DNA of 5,286 nt from Chloroflexota bacterium (GCA_016213125.1 JACRBR010000319.1:1-5286), one strand, 5' to 3'. Positions 1 to 5,286 are shown, counted from the first letter of the stretch. Notes: generated by a model from the letters alone, not told the origin. Made by a program: numbers and translations.

Positions 1-49
1 CGGCGGGACCGGCCTCATTCTCCATCAAGGATCCGTTACAGACTATGCC

Positions 50-64
50 GCCGCGGTTCGCGGC
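50..64 (-). other. Short GC hairpin just after the hydrolase stop
   Basis: A perfect 6-bp stem with a 3-nt loop (on the minus strand GCCGCG, AAC, CGCGGC) begins about 7 nt past the hydrolase stop codon. It is placed like a transcription terminator, but no T-tract follows on the minus strand, so it is not a canonical intrinsic terminator. It may only stabilise the mRNA 3' end, or be chance in GC-rich DNA. I see nothing else in positions 1-71. Confidence 0.3.
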
Positions 65-71
65 CGGACCG

Positions 72-896
72 CTAGGCCTCGGCGACGCCGGCCAACAGAT
101 TGCCCAGCTTGCGATACACGTCGGGGTTGAACGCCATCCCGATGTGCGTCGCCGTCACCTCGTGATTGAGCTTCTCCTCGTCCTCCATGCACACGCGCCA
201 GTCGACCACCCCGTCGCATTTCGAGTAGATGGCGTCGCGATCGAAGCTGTGCGGCTGCTGCTCGTCGCGCATCGTCGCGACGAACTCGCACGAGCACTGC
301 GGCGTGAAGCACTTGCTCGTGACCTCACGACGGCGCTTCCGTTCGCCCACGATGTTCGAACGCACGAAGTTCGCGACGCTCAGCACCATCGGGTGCGCCT
401 GCACGCCACGGAACGGGGAGCCCATCGTGATCACGTGCGTCACCAGCGACGGAGCGCGATGCGCAACGCCGCGCGCCAGCATCCCGCCCAAGGAGTGGCC
501 CACGATGGTGACGTTCTTACCCGTCTCCTGGTGCGCCTGGTGTACGGTCATCAGGAGCCGCTGCGTCAGGATCTCCGGGCAGTCCACGTTGCGGCCGATG
601 CCGCTGAAGTACGGGCGGTAGCCGATTCGGCGTAGCCACAGGTAGAGCTCGGTCAGGTAACGGTCATCACCGAGGAAGCCGGGGACCACGACGACAGGCT
701 CGCCGTGGCCACGCGGCACGCCGAAACCGTAATAGACCGGTGAGAGATGGAGAGCCAGCCAGTCGACGGGGAACAGCGCTTCCAGCCAGATGGGGCGCGA
801 CGTTGGCTCATATCCGCCAAGGTCGATATCGCCGGGCACGGCGTTCTCAAGGCCGCCGCCGTTACTTCCGAAGAAGCTTCCTGCCGATAGAGCCAT
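72..896 (-). CDS. Alpha/beta hydrolase, LipA/EstA-like esterase/lipase
   Basis: Predicted serine ester hydrolase of the triacylglycerol lipase/EstA type (alpha/beta-hydrolase fold), probably cleaving acyl esters in the cytoplasm, since no signal peptide or membrane helix is visible. The 274-residue protein has an oxyanion-type strand VVVVPGFLG (68-76), a nucleophile elbow GHSLGG (133-138, Ser135), a likely acid Asp228 in KCDGVVDW (Asp232 is the alternative) and a likely His251 in THIGMAFNP. Order and spacing fit a complete enzyme. The lid-like segment 180-236 is basic, then Cys-rich (C196, C201, C203, C227, C236). I chose the ATG at 896 because an AGG lies just upstream (GGCAGGTCCT then ATG). 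The longer in-frame start at 1055 would run through the neighbour's promoter and adds residues with no family resemblance. The gene is divergent from the acyltransferase, suggesting lipid turnover. Fold and triad serine are firm; the substrate is inferred. Confidence 0.9.
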   Translation of the reverse strand: MALSAGSFFGSNGGGLENAVPGDIDLGGYEPTSRPIWLEALFPVDWLALHLSPVYYGFGVPRGHGEPVVVVPGFLGDDRYLTELYLWLRRIGYRPYFSGIGRNVDCPEILTQRLLMTVHQAHQETGKNVTIVGHSLGGMLARGVAHRAPSLVTHVITMGSPFRGVQAHPMVLSVANFVRSNIVGERKRRREVTSKCFTPQCSCEFVATMRDEQQPHSFDRDAIYSKCDGVVDWRVCMEDEEKLNHEVTATHIGMAFNPDVYRKLGNLLAGVAEA

Positions 897-922
897 AGGA
901 CCTGCCGATACTCTTATTGCCC

Positions 923-940
923 GGCATGATACATAATGCC
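923..940. repeat. Inverted repeat GGCAT-N8-ATGCC
   Basis: Perfect 5-bp arms GGCAT (923-927) and ATGCC (936-940) flank an AT-rich 8-nt spacer. The element covers the candidate minus-strand -10 box TATCAT (926-931), 26 bp upstream of the hydrolase ATG. That is where a repressor of the hydrolase could bind. The arms are short enough that chance remains possible. Confidence 0.4.
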
Positions 941-972
941 CCCGGCCGCCTCTCGTATCAGCGGCCAGGGGC
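938..972. repeat. Imperfect 12-bp inverted repeat (hairpin)
   Basis: The left arm 938-949 (GCCCCCGGCCGC) and right arm 961-972 (GCGGCCAGGGGC) pair at 11 of 12 positions, with one C/A mismatch (943/967) and an 11-nt loop. It lies 42-76 nt upstream of the hydrolase ATG, so it could fold in that mRNA's leader if transcription starts further upstream. It lies above the -10 of the WS/DGAT gene, so for that gene it could act only as DNA. No T-tract adjoins it, which argues against an intrinsic terminator. Confidence 0.6.
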
Positions 973-1017
973 AACCTGCTGATATTCTCGCAGAAACTTA
1001 TCCTTCCGGTAATGCCA

Positions 1018-1033
1018 TCCGGAATTGACCGGA
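1018..1033. promoter_or_regulatory. Inverted repeat TCCGG-N6-CCGGA, candidate operator
   Basis: Perfect 5-bp arms TCCGG (1018-1022) and CCGGA (1029-1033) with a 6-nt spacer end one base before the TATAAT box, filling the -10/-35 spacer. A dimeric regulator bound here would directly occlude or reshape the promoter of the acyltransferase gene. The regulator is not encoded in the window. Confidence 0.4.
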
Positions 1034-1034
1034 G

Positions 1035-1040
1035 TATAAT
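1035..1040 (+). promoter_or_regulatory. Consensus -10 box TATAAT for the WS/DGAT gene
   Basis: A perfect sigma-70-type TATAAT lies 53 bp upstream of the acyltransferase ATG, predicting a leader of about 45-50 nt. At 17-bp spacing the -35 position reads ATGCCA, which is poor. The nearby TTGACC (1025-1030) is only 4 bp away and cannot be its -35. A promoter with a weak -35 may depend on an activator. The identification rests on the hexamer and its position. Confidence 0.5.
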
Positions 1041-1077
1041 CGCCACGAGGCACATCGTCCACGCGTGTCGACGGCGC

Positions 1078-1082
1078 AGGAG
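1078..1082 (+). promoter_or_regulatory. Ribosome binding site of the WS/DGAT gene
   Basis: AGGAG lies 11 nt before the ATG at 1094, slightly longer than ideal spacing. It supports the ATG at 1094; the in-frame alternative at 1124 has no comparable site. Confidence 0.5.
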
Positions 1083-1093
1083 AGCGGTCCTTC

Positions 1094-2608
1094 ATGTCGG
1101 ATGACGCCAAATTGACACGGCGCATGAGCGCCGAGGATGCCTGGTTTCTCTATTTTGAGAAGCCGGATGCCCCCCTGCATATCGGATCCGTCGGGATCTT
1201 CGAAGGCACCGTCCCGTTCGACGACATCTACCAGAGCATGGCGGCGCGGATGCACCTCATCCCGCGCTACCGCCAGAAGGCGGTCATGCCGCCGCTCTTC
1301 GCCGGCCACCCGACGTGGGAAGACGACCCCAACTTCTCGCTCGACCGGCACCTGCGCGTCATCGAGGCGCCCCCTGGCACGAACGACCGCCAGCTCCGCG
1401 CGATCGCTTGCGAGATCTTCGCCCCCATGCTGCCTCGCGACCGGCCGCTGTGGGACATCACACTCGTGCACGGTCTGGAGGGCGATCGCACGGCCTTCGT
1501 CAGCCGCGTGCACCACTGCCTCGTCGACGGCGTGTCCGGCATCGAGCTGCTGCTGGCGACCCTCGACCTGACGCCCAACCCCGAGCCGACGCCGCCGCCC
1601 AAAGAGCCTTGGCGCCCGCAGCCCGTCCCGGATCCACTCACGGCCTGGGCCGATGCGATGTTCGAGCAGGCAAACAAGAACGTGCAGGCCTTCACGCAGT
1701 GGCAGAACAACCTGCTGGACCCGCGCGGGCAGATGCGCTCGATGACCGACTTCACGCGCGCGATGCAGAGCGTGCTACCCAACCTGCGGCCGCCGGCGCA
1801 CACGCCCTGGAACAAGCCCATCGGCGGACGCCGCGACGTCGCCTGGACGCACATGTCGTTCCAGGAGGTACGCGGCATCCGCGGCAAGCTCGGCGGCACC
1901 GTGAACGACGTGATGCTGACCATCATCGGCGGCGCGCTTGGACGCTACCTCGACGCGCATGGCGTGAAGACAGATGGCATGCGCATCCGGCTCATGATCC
2001 CCGTGAACGTTCGCAGCGACTCCGAGAAGGGCGCGCTGGGCAACCGCGTGTCGATGATGCTGCCGAACATCCCCGTCGGGATCGCCGATCCCGTGGACCG
2101 CCTGGAGGCGGTGCGCGGCGAGATGGAAACGCTGAAGGCGCGCAACCAGGCCGACGCCTTCGAGTCGCTGCGGCGGCTCAGCGAGAACCTGCCGGCCGCG
2201 TACCATGTGCTGGCGGGCATGGGCGGCGTACCCTCAGGTGGCGCCAACCTCGTCTGCACCAACGTCCCCGGTCCCATGATCCCGCTGTACAGCGTCGGAC
2301 ACCGCATGCTGGCCCACTACCCTCTGGTGCCGCTCGCGGGCGACATGGGCATCGGCGTCGGCATCACCAGCTTCGACAAGGCGCTCTACCTCGGCGTCAT
2401 GTGCGACCCCAACATTGTCGAGGACATTGACCTCATGGGCGGCTTCTGCGCAGACGAGTTCCGCCGCCTGCGCGAGGCCGCGGACGTCCCGGTCGACGAC
2501 CTGCCGCAGATCGGCACGCGCCAGAAGCGCAACGGCGCAAGCCAGAACGGCGCCCACGTCGACGCCCCCGCCGCGGAGCCCGTCGAGGCGAGCTCCACAG
2601 CCGGTTAG
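1094..2608 (+). CDS. Wax ester synthase/diacylglycerol acyltransferase (WS/DGAT)
   Basis: Predicted bacterial WS/DGAT-family O-acyltransferase, which transfers acyl groups from acyl-CoA to diacylglycerol or a fatty alcohol to form triacylglycerol or wax ester at the inner face of the membrane. The 504-residue protein shows the family layout. The N-terminal block has LSxxDxxFLYxE-like MSAEDAWFLYFE (11-22), PLHIG and PLWD (118-121), then the catalytic HHCLVDG (140-146; His141 and Asp145 key in the HHxxxDG motif). A proline-rich linker follows at about 161-182. The C-terminal domain has NDVML (271-275), LGNR (315-318), TNVPGP (389-394) and GDMGIGVGITSF. No key residue is missing. The last 30 or so residues are a low-complexity Ala/Gly/Ser tail beyond the usual end of the family. 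Divergence from an esterase suggests a neutral-lipid module. The family call is firm; TAG versus wax ester preference cannot be read from sequence. Confidence 0.95.
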   Translation: MSDDAKLTRRMSAEDAWFLYFEKPDAPLHIGSVGIFEGTVPFDDIYQSMAARMHLIPRYRQKAVMPPLFAGHPTWEDDPNFSLDRHLRVIEAPPGTNDRQLRAIACEIFAPMLPRDRPLWDITLVHGLEGDRTAFVSRVHHCLVDGVSGIELLLATLDLTPNPEPTPPPKEPWRPQPVPDPLTAWADAMFEQANKNVQAFTQWQNNLLDPRGQMRSMTDFTRAMQSVLPNLRPPAHTPWNKPIGGRRDVAWTHMSFQEVRGIRGKLGGTVNDVMLTIIGGALGRYLDAHGVKTDGMRIRLMIPVNVRSDSEKGALGNRVSMMLPNIPVGIADPVDRLEAVRGEMETLKARNQADAFESLRRLSENLPAAYHVLAGMGGVPSGGANLVCTNVPGPMIPLYSVGHRMLAHYPLVPLAGDMGIGVGITSFDKALYLGVMCDPNIVEDIDLMGGFCADEFRRLREAADVPVDDLPQIGTRQKRNGASQNGAHVDAPAAEPVEASSTAG

Positions 2609-2708
2609 CGACACACAAGCAGCACGATAAAGAACGGCGAAACTGAATCCTCGCCTTGCGCTTCCTTCGGATCACCCCGCAACATCTGCACGCTCACAAA
2701 TTGATTAC

Positions 2709-2733
2709 CTGACAGGTTCACTTGAGTTGTCAG
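2709..2733. promoter_or_regulatory. Inverted repeat CTGACA-N13-TGTCAG, candidate operator
   Basis: Perfect 6-bp arms CTGACA (2709-2714) and TGTCAG (2728-2733) with a 13-nt spacer overlap the candidate -35 of the glycosyltransferase gene. Arm spacing near one to two helical turns is typical of dimer binding sites. It could also be chance. Confidence 0.35.
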
Positions 2734-2778
2734 CGTCTGCTCCGCCCGTCTATGCTTCTTCGCACAAGAGACAGGTTC
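2711..2778 (+). repeat. 9-bp direct repeat GACAGGTTC, two copies
   Basis: GACAGGTTC occurs at 2711-2719 and again at 2770-2778, 59 bp apart. The copies flank the candidate promoter: one overlaps the inverted repeat upstream, the other lies just after the predicted transcription start. Paired sites of this kind could serve one regulator, but no other support is visible. Confidence 0.35.
2727..2756 (+). promoter_or_regulatory. Candidate sigma-70 promoter of the glycosyltransferase gene
   Basis: A -35 TTGTCA (2727-2732, five of six consensus bases) and a -10 TATGCT (2751-2756, four of six) are separated by 18 bp. Transcription would start near 2763, leaving a leader of about 60 nt before the TTG start. 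The 216-bp gap after the acyltransferase and this promoter suggest a separate transcription unit. No gene was found in the gap 2609-2824. Confidence 0.35.
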
Positions 2779-2812
2779 TTGCGAGCCACTGCCGCACGGG
2801 CCTACGCCTTAT

Positions 2813-2817
2813 GGAGG
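2813..2817 (+). promoter_or_regulatory. Shine-Dalgarno GGAGG that selects a TTG start
   Basis: A strong GGAGG lies 7 nt before the TTG at 2825. The frame is open upstream to a TGA at 2723-2725 but contains no ATG, GTG or TTG before 2825. The site and its spacing therefore make the rare TTG codon the best start. Confidence 0.7.
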
Positions 2818-2824
2818 CACGGGG

Positions 2825-5131
2825 TTGCGCGCAGGCGTCTTGTTCGCCGAATCACGGCTCGGAGTGGGGCTTGCCGTCACCGCGGCGTGCAACCTCGTTC
2901 TCATCCTCTTGTATCTGTGGAGCCGCGGGGGCCAGGTAACCGACCTCCGAATCGAAGTTGCGGGCGATCAGTTTGTCGTGCTGGTCGATGGCCGCGAGCG
3001 CCTACGCGAGTCCCTGCCTGCATCTCCCGCAGGCGGCGTTATGATATTTGCCCCAAACCCGGATTACCGGCCGGCCACATTTCCGACCGAGGGACGAATC
3101 GAGCGGGTCCGCGTCACGTCGCGGGATGGCGATGTCCTCTTCGAGAGTGATGATGTCTTCCGGCAACAACCATCCGTGCGTGGACGTCCCATGGAGGCGA
3201 TCAACCTCGCGAAGGAAACGTGGCGCGATTATGCCGTCGACATCCGGTATCGCCATGCGATGGAAGCTGACATCGCCGTGCGCGTCACGCCCACCGACTC
3301 GGTAACCCTGCAGCTGAGACGTTGGTCGTTAAATCACTCGGCAAGTGTCGAACTCTTCTCCTCACGCTCGTCGCGCCGGCTCGAGGCCGCTACCTCAGTT
3401 CCACTGGAGGCTGATGCGCACCGTTCGGCAAAGGGCGCAACCGCTGCGGTGCTTAGAACGTATCCACTGGCGCTGGCATTGGCGTTCGCCGCCGTTCTCG
3501 TCGGCTTCATCATGTCGCGCGTGCCGGCGTCTCGCCGGCCCGTAGCCACCCTTACCTTCCCGAAGCATGTGCTCGGCCTCATGGTCTTCGCGATGGCCCT
3601 CGGCGTCGTCGCAAGCAGCGCATACCTGCTACGGATAGCGCTCGGCGGCGTTCCGAATGTTGCCGACGAGTTTGCCTACGTCTTCCAGGGGCGCATCTTC
3701 GCTTCCGGCCGGACTAGTCTCGCCACGCCGCCCCTGCCCGCCGCGTTCCAGTTCGCGTACACGCCGTTCCTCATTGACCACGGCGGTCGTTGGGCAACCT
3801 TCTACACCCCGGGAAACTCCCTCGCCTTCGTGCCGGGCGTAGTGGTAGGCGCGCCGTGGATTATGCCGCCACTGCTGGCCGGTGCGAATGTGCTGGCCAT
3901 CTACGCCCTCGCCCGCCGCGTGTATGGGCAGTGGACTGGTCTTCTCGCCTCGGCGCTGCTCGCCTCATCGCCCATCTTTCTCATGCAGGCAAGCTCCTAC
4001 ATGGCCCACAATACGGCGATCGCCTACATGCTGGCGGCACTGCTCTCGCTTGTGTACATGCGCGAACGGCCGTATGTCTCGGGAGCGCTGGCGGGAATCT
4101 TCTTCGGTTTGATGTTTCTTACGCGGCCGCTGCCCGCGGTCATGCTGTTTGCGCCCCTCTTGGCCCTGGTAGGGGGACCCGCGCTCCGTGCGCCAATAAG
4201 AAACCCGCAGGCTCAGCGCCTCGTGGCCTTCGCGTTTGCGGGCGTGGTTATGCTCGGCGTCTATCTTGCCTACAACGCCAGCACGACGGGCAACCCGCTT
4301 CAGAATGGCTACCAGGGGAGCGCCGACCTTGGGGACACCGTCGGCTTCGGTGGACCGCACAGCGTTGCCAGTGGCGTCGACAACGAGTTCTCGACCGTCG
4401 TCGCCCTGCTACTCATACAGCATGGCTGGCCCGCCTGGCTGGGATTCGCCTTAATCCTCGCGCCCTTCGTACTCGGGACGCGCCATGCCTTCGACTGGTT
4501 CTGCCTTGCAGCGGCGGTCTTCATCGTCGCTGGCGGCTCTCTTTTCTACACAACCAGCATGTTCAACGGGACGCGATACGTGTACGAGGCCGTCCCCTTC
4601 CTCATCCTCCTTTCCGCGCGGGGAATGGCCGAACTCGCGGCCGTTCCGGCGCGCGTGGCCCGCGAAGCCGGACCTCCTTTGGGTGTTACGGTCGTGCGCA
4701 TGCCGCAGGTTGTTGCTTCTTCGGCCGCCGCAGCCCTGGTACTGGCATCGCTACTGAGCTGGCTGCTCAGCTCCAGCTCCACCATCCAGATCATCCCGAT
4801 CCCTCCGAGCGCATCGTACAAGGCCGACAATGGGCTGTTCGATGACCGACTCGTACGCGAAGCGCGGCGCCTCCATCTTTCGAACGCGCTCGTGTCGGTG
4901 TACCCGTGCTACGAGTCCCTGGCGTTTCGCAACTGCTATGTGAGCGTGTTCCTCGAGAACAACATCCACTTCGACGGCGACGTCGTCTGGGTCGCCGATC
5001 TGGGTGCGGAGAAGAACACTGAACTGTTCGCCCTCTACCCGTGCCGCTCATTGTTCGCGGCGAACTACGACGCGGGAACAATCACGCCGCGCGGATCGTC
5101 TCCGCCGAGGCCAGGTGAGTCCTGCGATTAG
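2825..5131 (+). CDS. Multi-pass GT-C glycosyltransferase-like protein with extracytoplasmic N-terminal domain
   Basis: Predicted integral membrane glycosyltransferase of the GT-C/ArnT-PMT type (GT39-like), which would move a sugar from a polyprenyl-phosphate donor on the outer face of the membrane. In the 768 residues, a first helix (about 12-32) is followed by a beta-rich external domain (about 37-205). Helices at about 212-232 and 248-272 come next, then an external loop with ADEFAY (280-285; Asp281/Glu282 match the usual acidic catalytic pair after a first helix). Further helices lie at about 340-362, 371-388, 394-413, 417-450, 466-484, 525-550, 555-575, 588-605 and 624-648. TRPLP (433-437) and NGTRYVYEAVPFLILLSARG (581-600) resemble conserved loop and helix motifs of such proteins. 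A C-terminal soluble part (650-768) has C695, C704, C740 and C767. Basic SRVPASRR (231-238) fits the topology. It starts at TTG. Class is likely; donor and acceptor are unknown. Confidence 0.8.
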   Translation: MRAGVLFAESRLGVGLAVTAACNLVLILLYLWSRGGQVTDLRIEVAGDQFVVLVDGRERLRESLPASPAGGVMIFAPNPDYRPATFPTEGRIERVRVTSRDGDVLFESDDVFRQQPSVRGRPMEAINLAKETWRDYAVDIRYRHAMEADIAVRVTPTDSVTLQLRRWSLNHSASVELFSSRSSRRLEAATSVPLEADAHRSAKGATAAVLRTYPLALALAFAAVLVGFIMSRVPASRRPVATLTFPKHVLGLMVFAMALGVVASSAYLLRIALGGVPNVADEFAYVFQGRIFASGRTSLATPPLPAAFQFAYTPFLIDHGGRWATFYTPGNSLAFVPGVVVGAPWIMPPLLAGANVLAIYALARRVYGQWTGLLASALLASSPIFLMQASSYMAHNTAIAYMLAALLSLVYMRERPYVSGALAGIFFGLMFLTRPLPAVMLFAPLLALVGGPALRAPIRNPQAQRLVAFAFAGVVMLGVYLAYNASTTGNPLQNGYQGSADLGDTVGFGGPHSVASGVDNEFSTVVALLLIQHGWPAWLGFALILAPFVLGTRHAFDWFCLAAAVFIVAGGSLFYTTSMFNGTRYVYEAVPFLILLSARGMAELAAVPARVAREAGPPLGVTVVRMPQVVASSAAAALVLASLLSWLLSSSSTIQIIPIPPSASYKADNGLFDDRLVREARRLHLSNALVSVYPCYESLAFRNCYVSVFLENNIHFDGDVVWVADLGAEKNTELFALYPCRSLFAANYDAGTITPRGSSPPRPGESCD

Positions 5132-5143
5132 GGCATAATCGAC

Positions 5144-5185
5144 CCGTCGACTATCAACTATCCACCATCAGCTATCGGCTAATGC
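5144..5185 (+). repeat. Degenerate 7-bp tandem repeat, consensus CTATCNN
   Basis: From 5151 to 5178 four contiguous heptads follow the consensus CTATCNN: units starting at 5151, 5158 and 5172 match the fixed CTATC exactly, and the unit at 5165 has one change (CCATC). Degenerate units flank them at 5144 (CCGTCGA) and 5179 (CTAATGC). The array starts 12 bp after the glycosyltransferase stop, in noncoding DNA. Heptameric tandem repeats between genes are known in some bacteria, for example cyanobacteria; I do not claim this is the same family. Confidence 0.6.
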
Positions 5186-5204
5186 CTTAGTCGTTGAAGC
5201 CCTC

Positions 5205-5220
5205 CATGTCGTACGACATG
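5205..5220. promoter_or_regulatory. Perfect 16-bp palindrome, candidate operator
   Basis: CATGTCGTACGACATG is a perfect 16-bp palindrome with no spacer, standing alone in the intergenic region after the heptad array. This length is improbable by chance in a short gap and is typical of sites for homodimeric regulators. If a gene begins at 5238, the palindrome would sit at its -35/-10 region. As RNA it would leave no stable loop, so a DNA role is favoured. Confidence 0.5.
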
Positions 5221-5237
5221 ATCAGCCTATCTCTGCC

Positions 5238-5286
5238 ATGCAGACTGCTCCTCCAACGATCCCAAGTACGAAAGCCGCTCGACGTC
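5238..5286 (+). CDS. Possible start of a gene running off the right edge
   Basis: From an ATG at 5238 the frame is open to the window end and would begin MQTAPPTIPSTKAARR, a composition common at bacterial N-termini. There is no Shine-Dalgarno upstream; a TATCTC (5228-5233) close to the ATG would fit a leaderless transcript. A second frame from the ATG at 5206 (or 5218), beginning MSYDMISLSLPCR, is also open to the edge but starts inside the palindrome. Sixteen to 27 codons are too few to tell coding from chance, and no function can be assigned. Confidence 0.2.
   Translation, partial: MQTAPPTIPSTKAARR

Larger units (their letters stand above)
897..1093. promoter_or_regulatory. Divergent intergenic regulatory region
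   Basis: This 197-bp gap separates the divergent hydrolase and WS/DGAT genes and must hold both promoters. It is locally richer in A and T than the flanking genes, and several symmetric elements are packed into it; these are listed separately. A weak hydrolase -10 candidate on the minus strand is TATCAT (926-931, five of six consensus bases). No recognisable -35 lies at 16-18 bp from it, so the hydrolase start of transcription is undecided. Confidence 0.6.

Noticed and set aside
45..635. Plus-strand open frame of 196 codons opposite the hydrolase gene.
   Set aside because: It is antisense to a gene with a clear GHSLGG motif; the His/Arg/Ala-rich translation is a typical antisense shadow.
1025..1040. 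TTGACC plus TATAAT as a complete sigma-70 promoter.
   Set aside because: Only 4 bp separate the hexamers, against about 17 required; at 17 bp downstream of TTGACC there is no -10.
897..1055. N-terminal extension of the hydrolase to an ATG at 1055 (53 more residues).
   Set aside because: It would cover the WS/DGAT -10 box and the inverted repeats, its residues show no family resemblance, and the ATG at 896 has a plausible ribosome binding site.
1315..2430. Long plus-strand open frame of 371 codons inside the acyltransferase gene.
   Set aside because: It is an Arg/Pro/Ala/His-rich shadow frame typical of GC-rich DNA, overlapping a gene with an intact active-site motif.
2636..2655. GGCGA-N10-TCGCC hairpin after the acyltransferase stop as an intrinsic terminator.
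   Set aside because: The stem is only 5 bp with a 10-nt loop and is followed by TTGCGCTTCC, not a T-tract; too weak to call.
2722..3150. Alternative open frames starting at 2722 and 2727 ahead of and across the glycosyltransferase start.
   Set aside because: Both are Arg- or Ser-rich, end inside the real gene, lack ribosome binding sites and overlap the candidate promoter.
3790..4845. Long plus-strand open frame of 351 codons inside the glycosyltransferase gene.
   Set aside because: It is a shadow frame with biased Arg/Ala/Gly/His composition and no recognisable motif; the overlapping frame has coherent helices and conserved motifs.

Overview
This is a high-GC bacterial window (roughly 60-65% G+C by eye) with three complete genes, two well-populated intergenic regions and possibly the first codons of a fourth gene at the right edge. 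No rRNA, tRNA, CRISPR array, insertion sequence or phage gene was seen. The combination of a wax ester synthase/DGAT-type acyltransferase, a LipA/EstA-like alpha/beta hydrolase and a large GT-C membrane glycosyltransferase fits an environmental high-GC lineage such as Chloroflexota or an actinobacterium-like group. The taxonomic guess is weak, because no marker gene is present.

Layout. Positions 72-896 (minus strand) encode a 274-residue alpha/beta hydrolase with a GHSLGG nucleophile elbow. Positions 1094-2608 (plus strand) encode a 504-residue WS/DGAT acyltransferase with an intact HHxxxDG active site. The two genes diverge from a 197-bp region (897-1093). That region holds a perfect TATAAT -10 box, an inverted repeat abutting it (1018-1033), a strong imperfect hairpin (938-972) and a smaller inverted repeat (923-940). 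After a 216-bp gap with its own candidate promoter and repeats, positions 2825-5131 encode a 768-residue multi-pass glycosyltransferase-like protein. It starts at TTG behind a strong Shine-Dalgarno sequence and carries an unusual extracytoplasmic beta-rich domain near its N-terminus. The last 155 bp hold a degenerate 7-bp tandem repeat and a perfect 16-bp palindrome, then sequence that stays open to the window edge.

How the genes may work together. The acyltransferase would make storage lipid (triacylglycerol or wax ester) from acyl-CoA. The divergent hydrolase could cleave such esters, so the pair reads as a plausible neutral-lipid synthesis and turnover module under shared control; this is inference from gene order and family. 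The glycosyltransferase is probably a separate transcription unit acting on lipid-linked sugars at the membrane. Nothing in the sequence ties it directly to the lipid pair. I found no clear evidence of a wholly new system. The most unusual items are the dense symmetric elements between the genes, the glycosyltransferase's N-terminal domain and the hydrolase's cysteine cluster.
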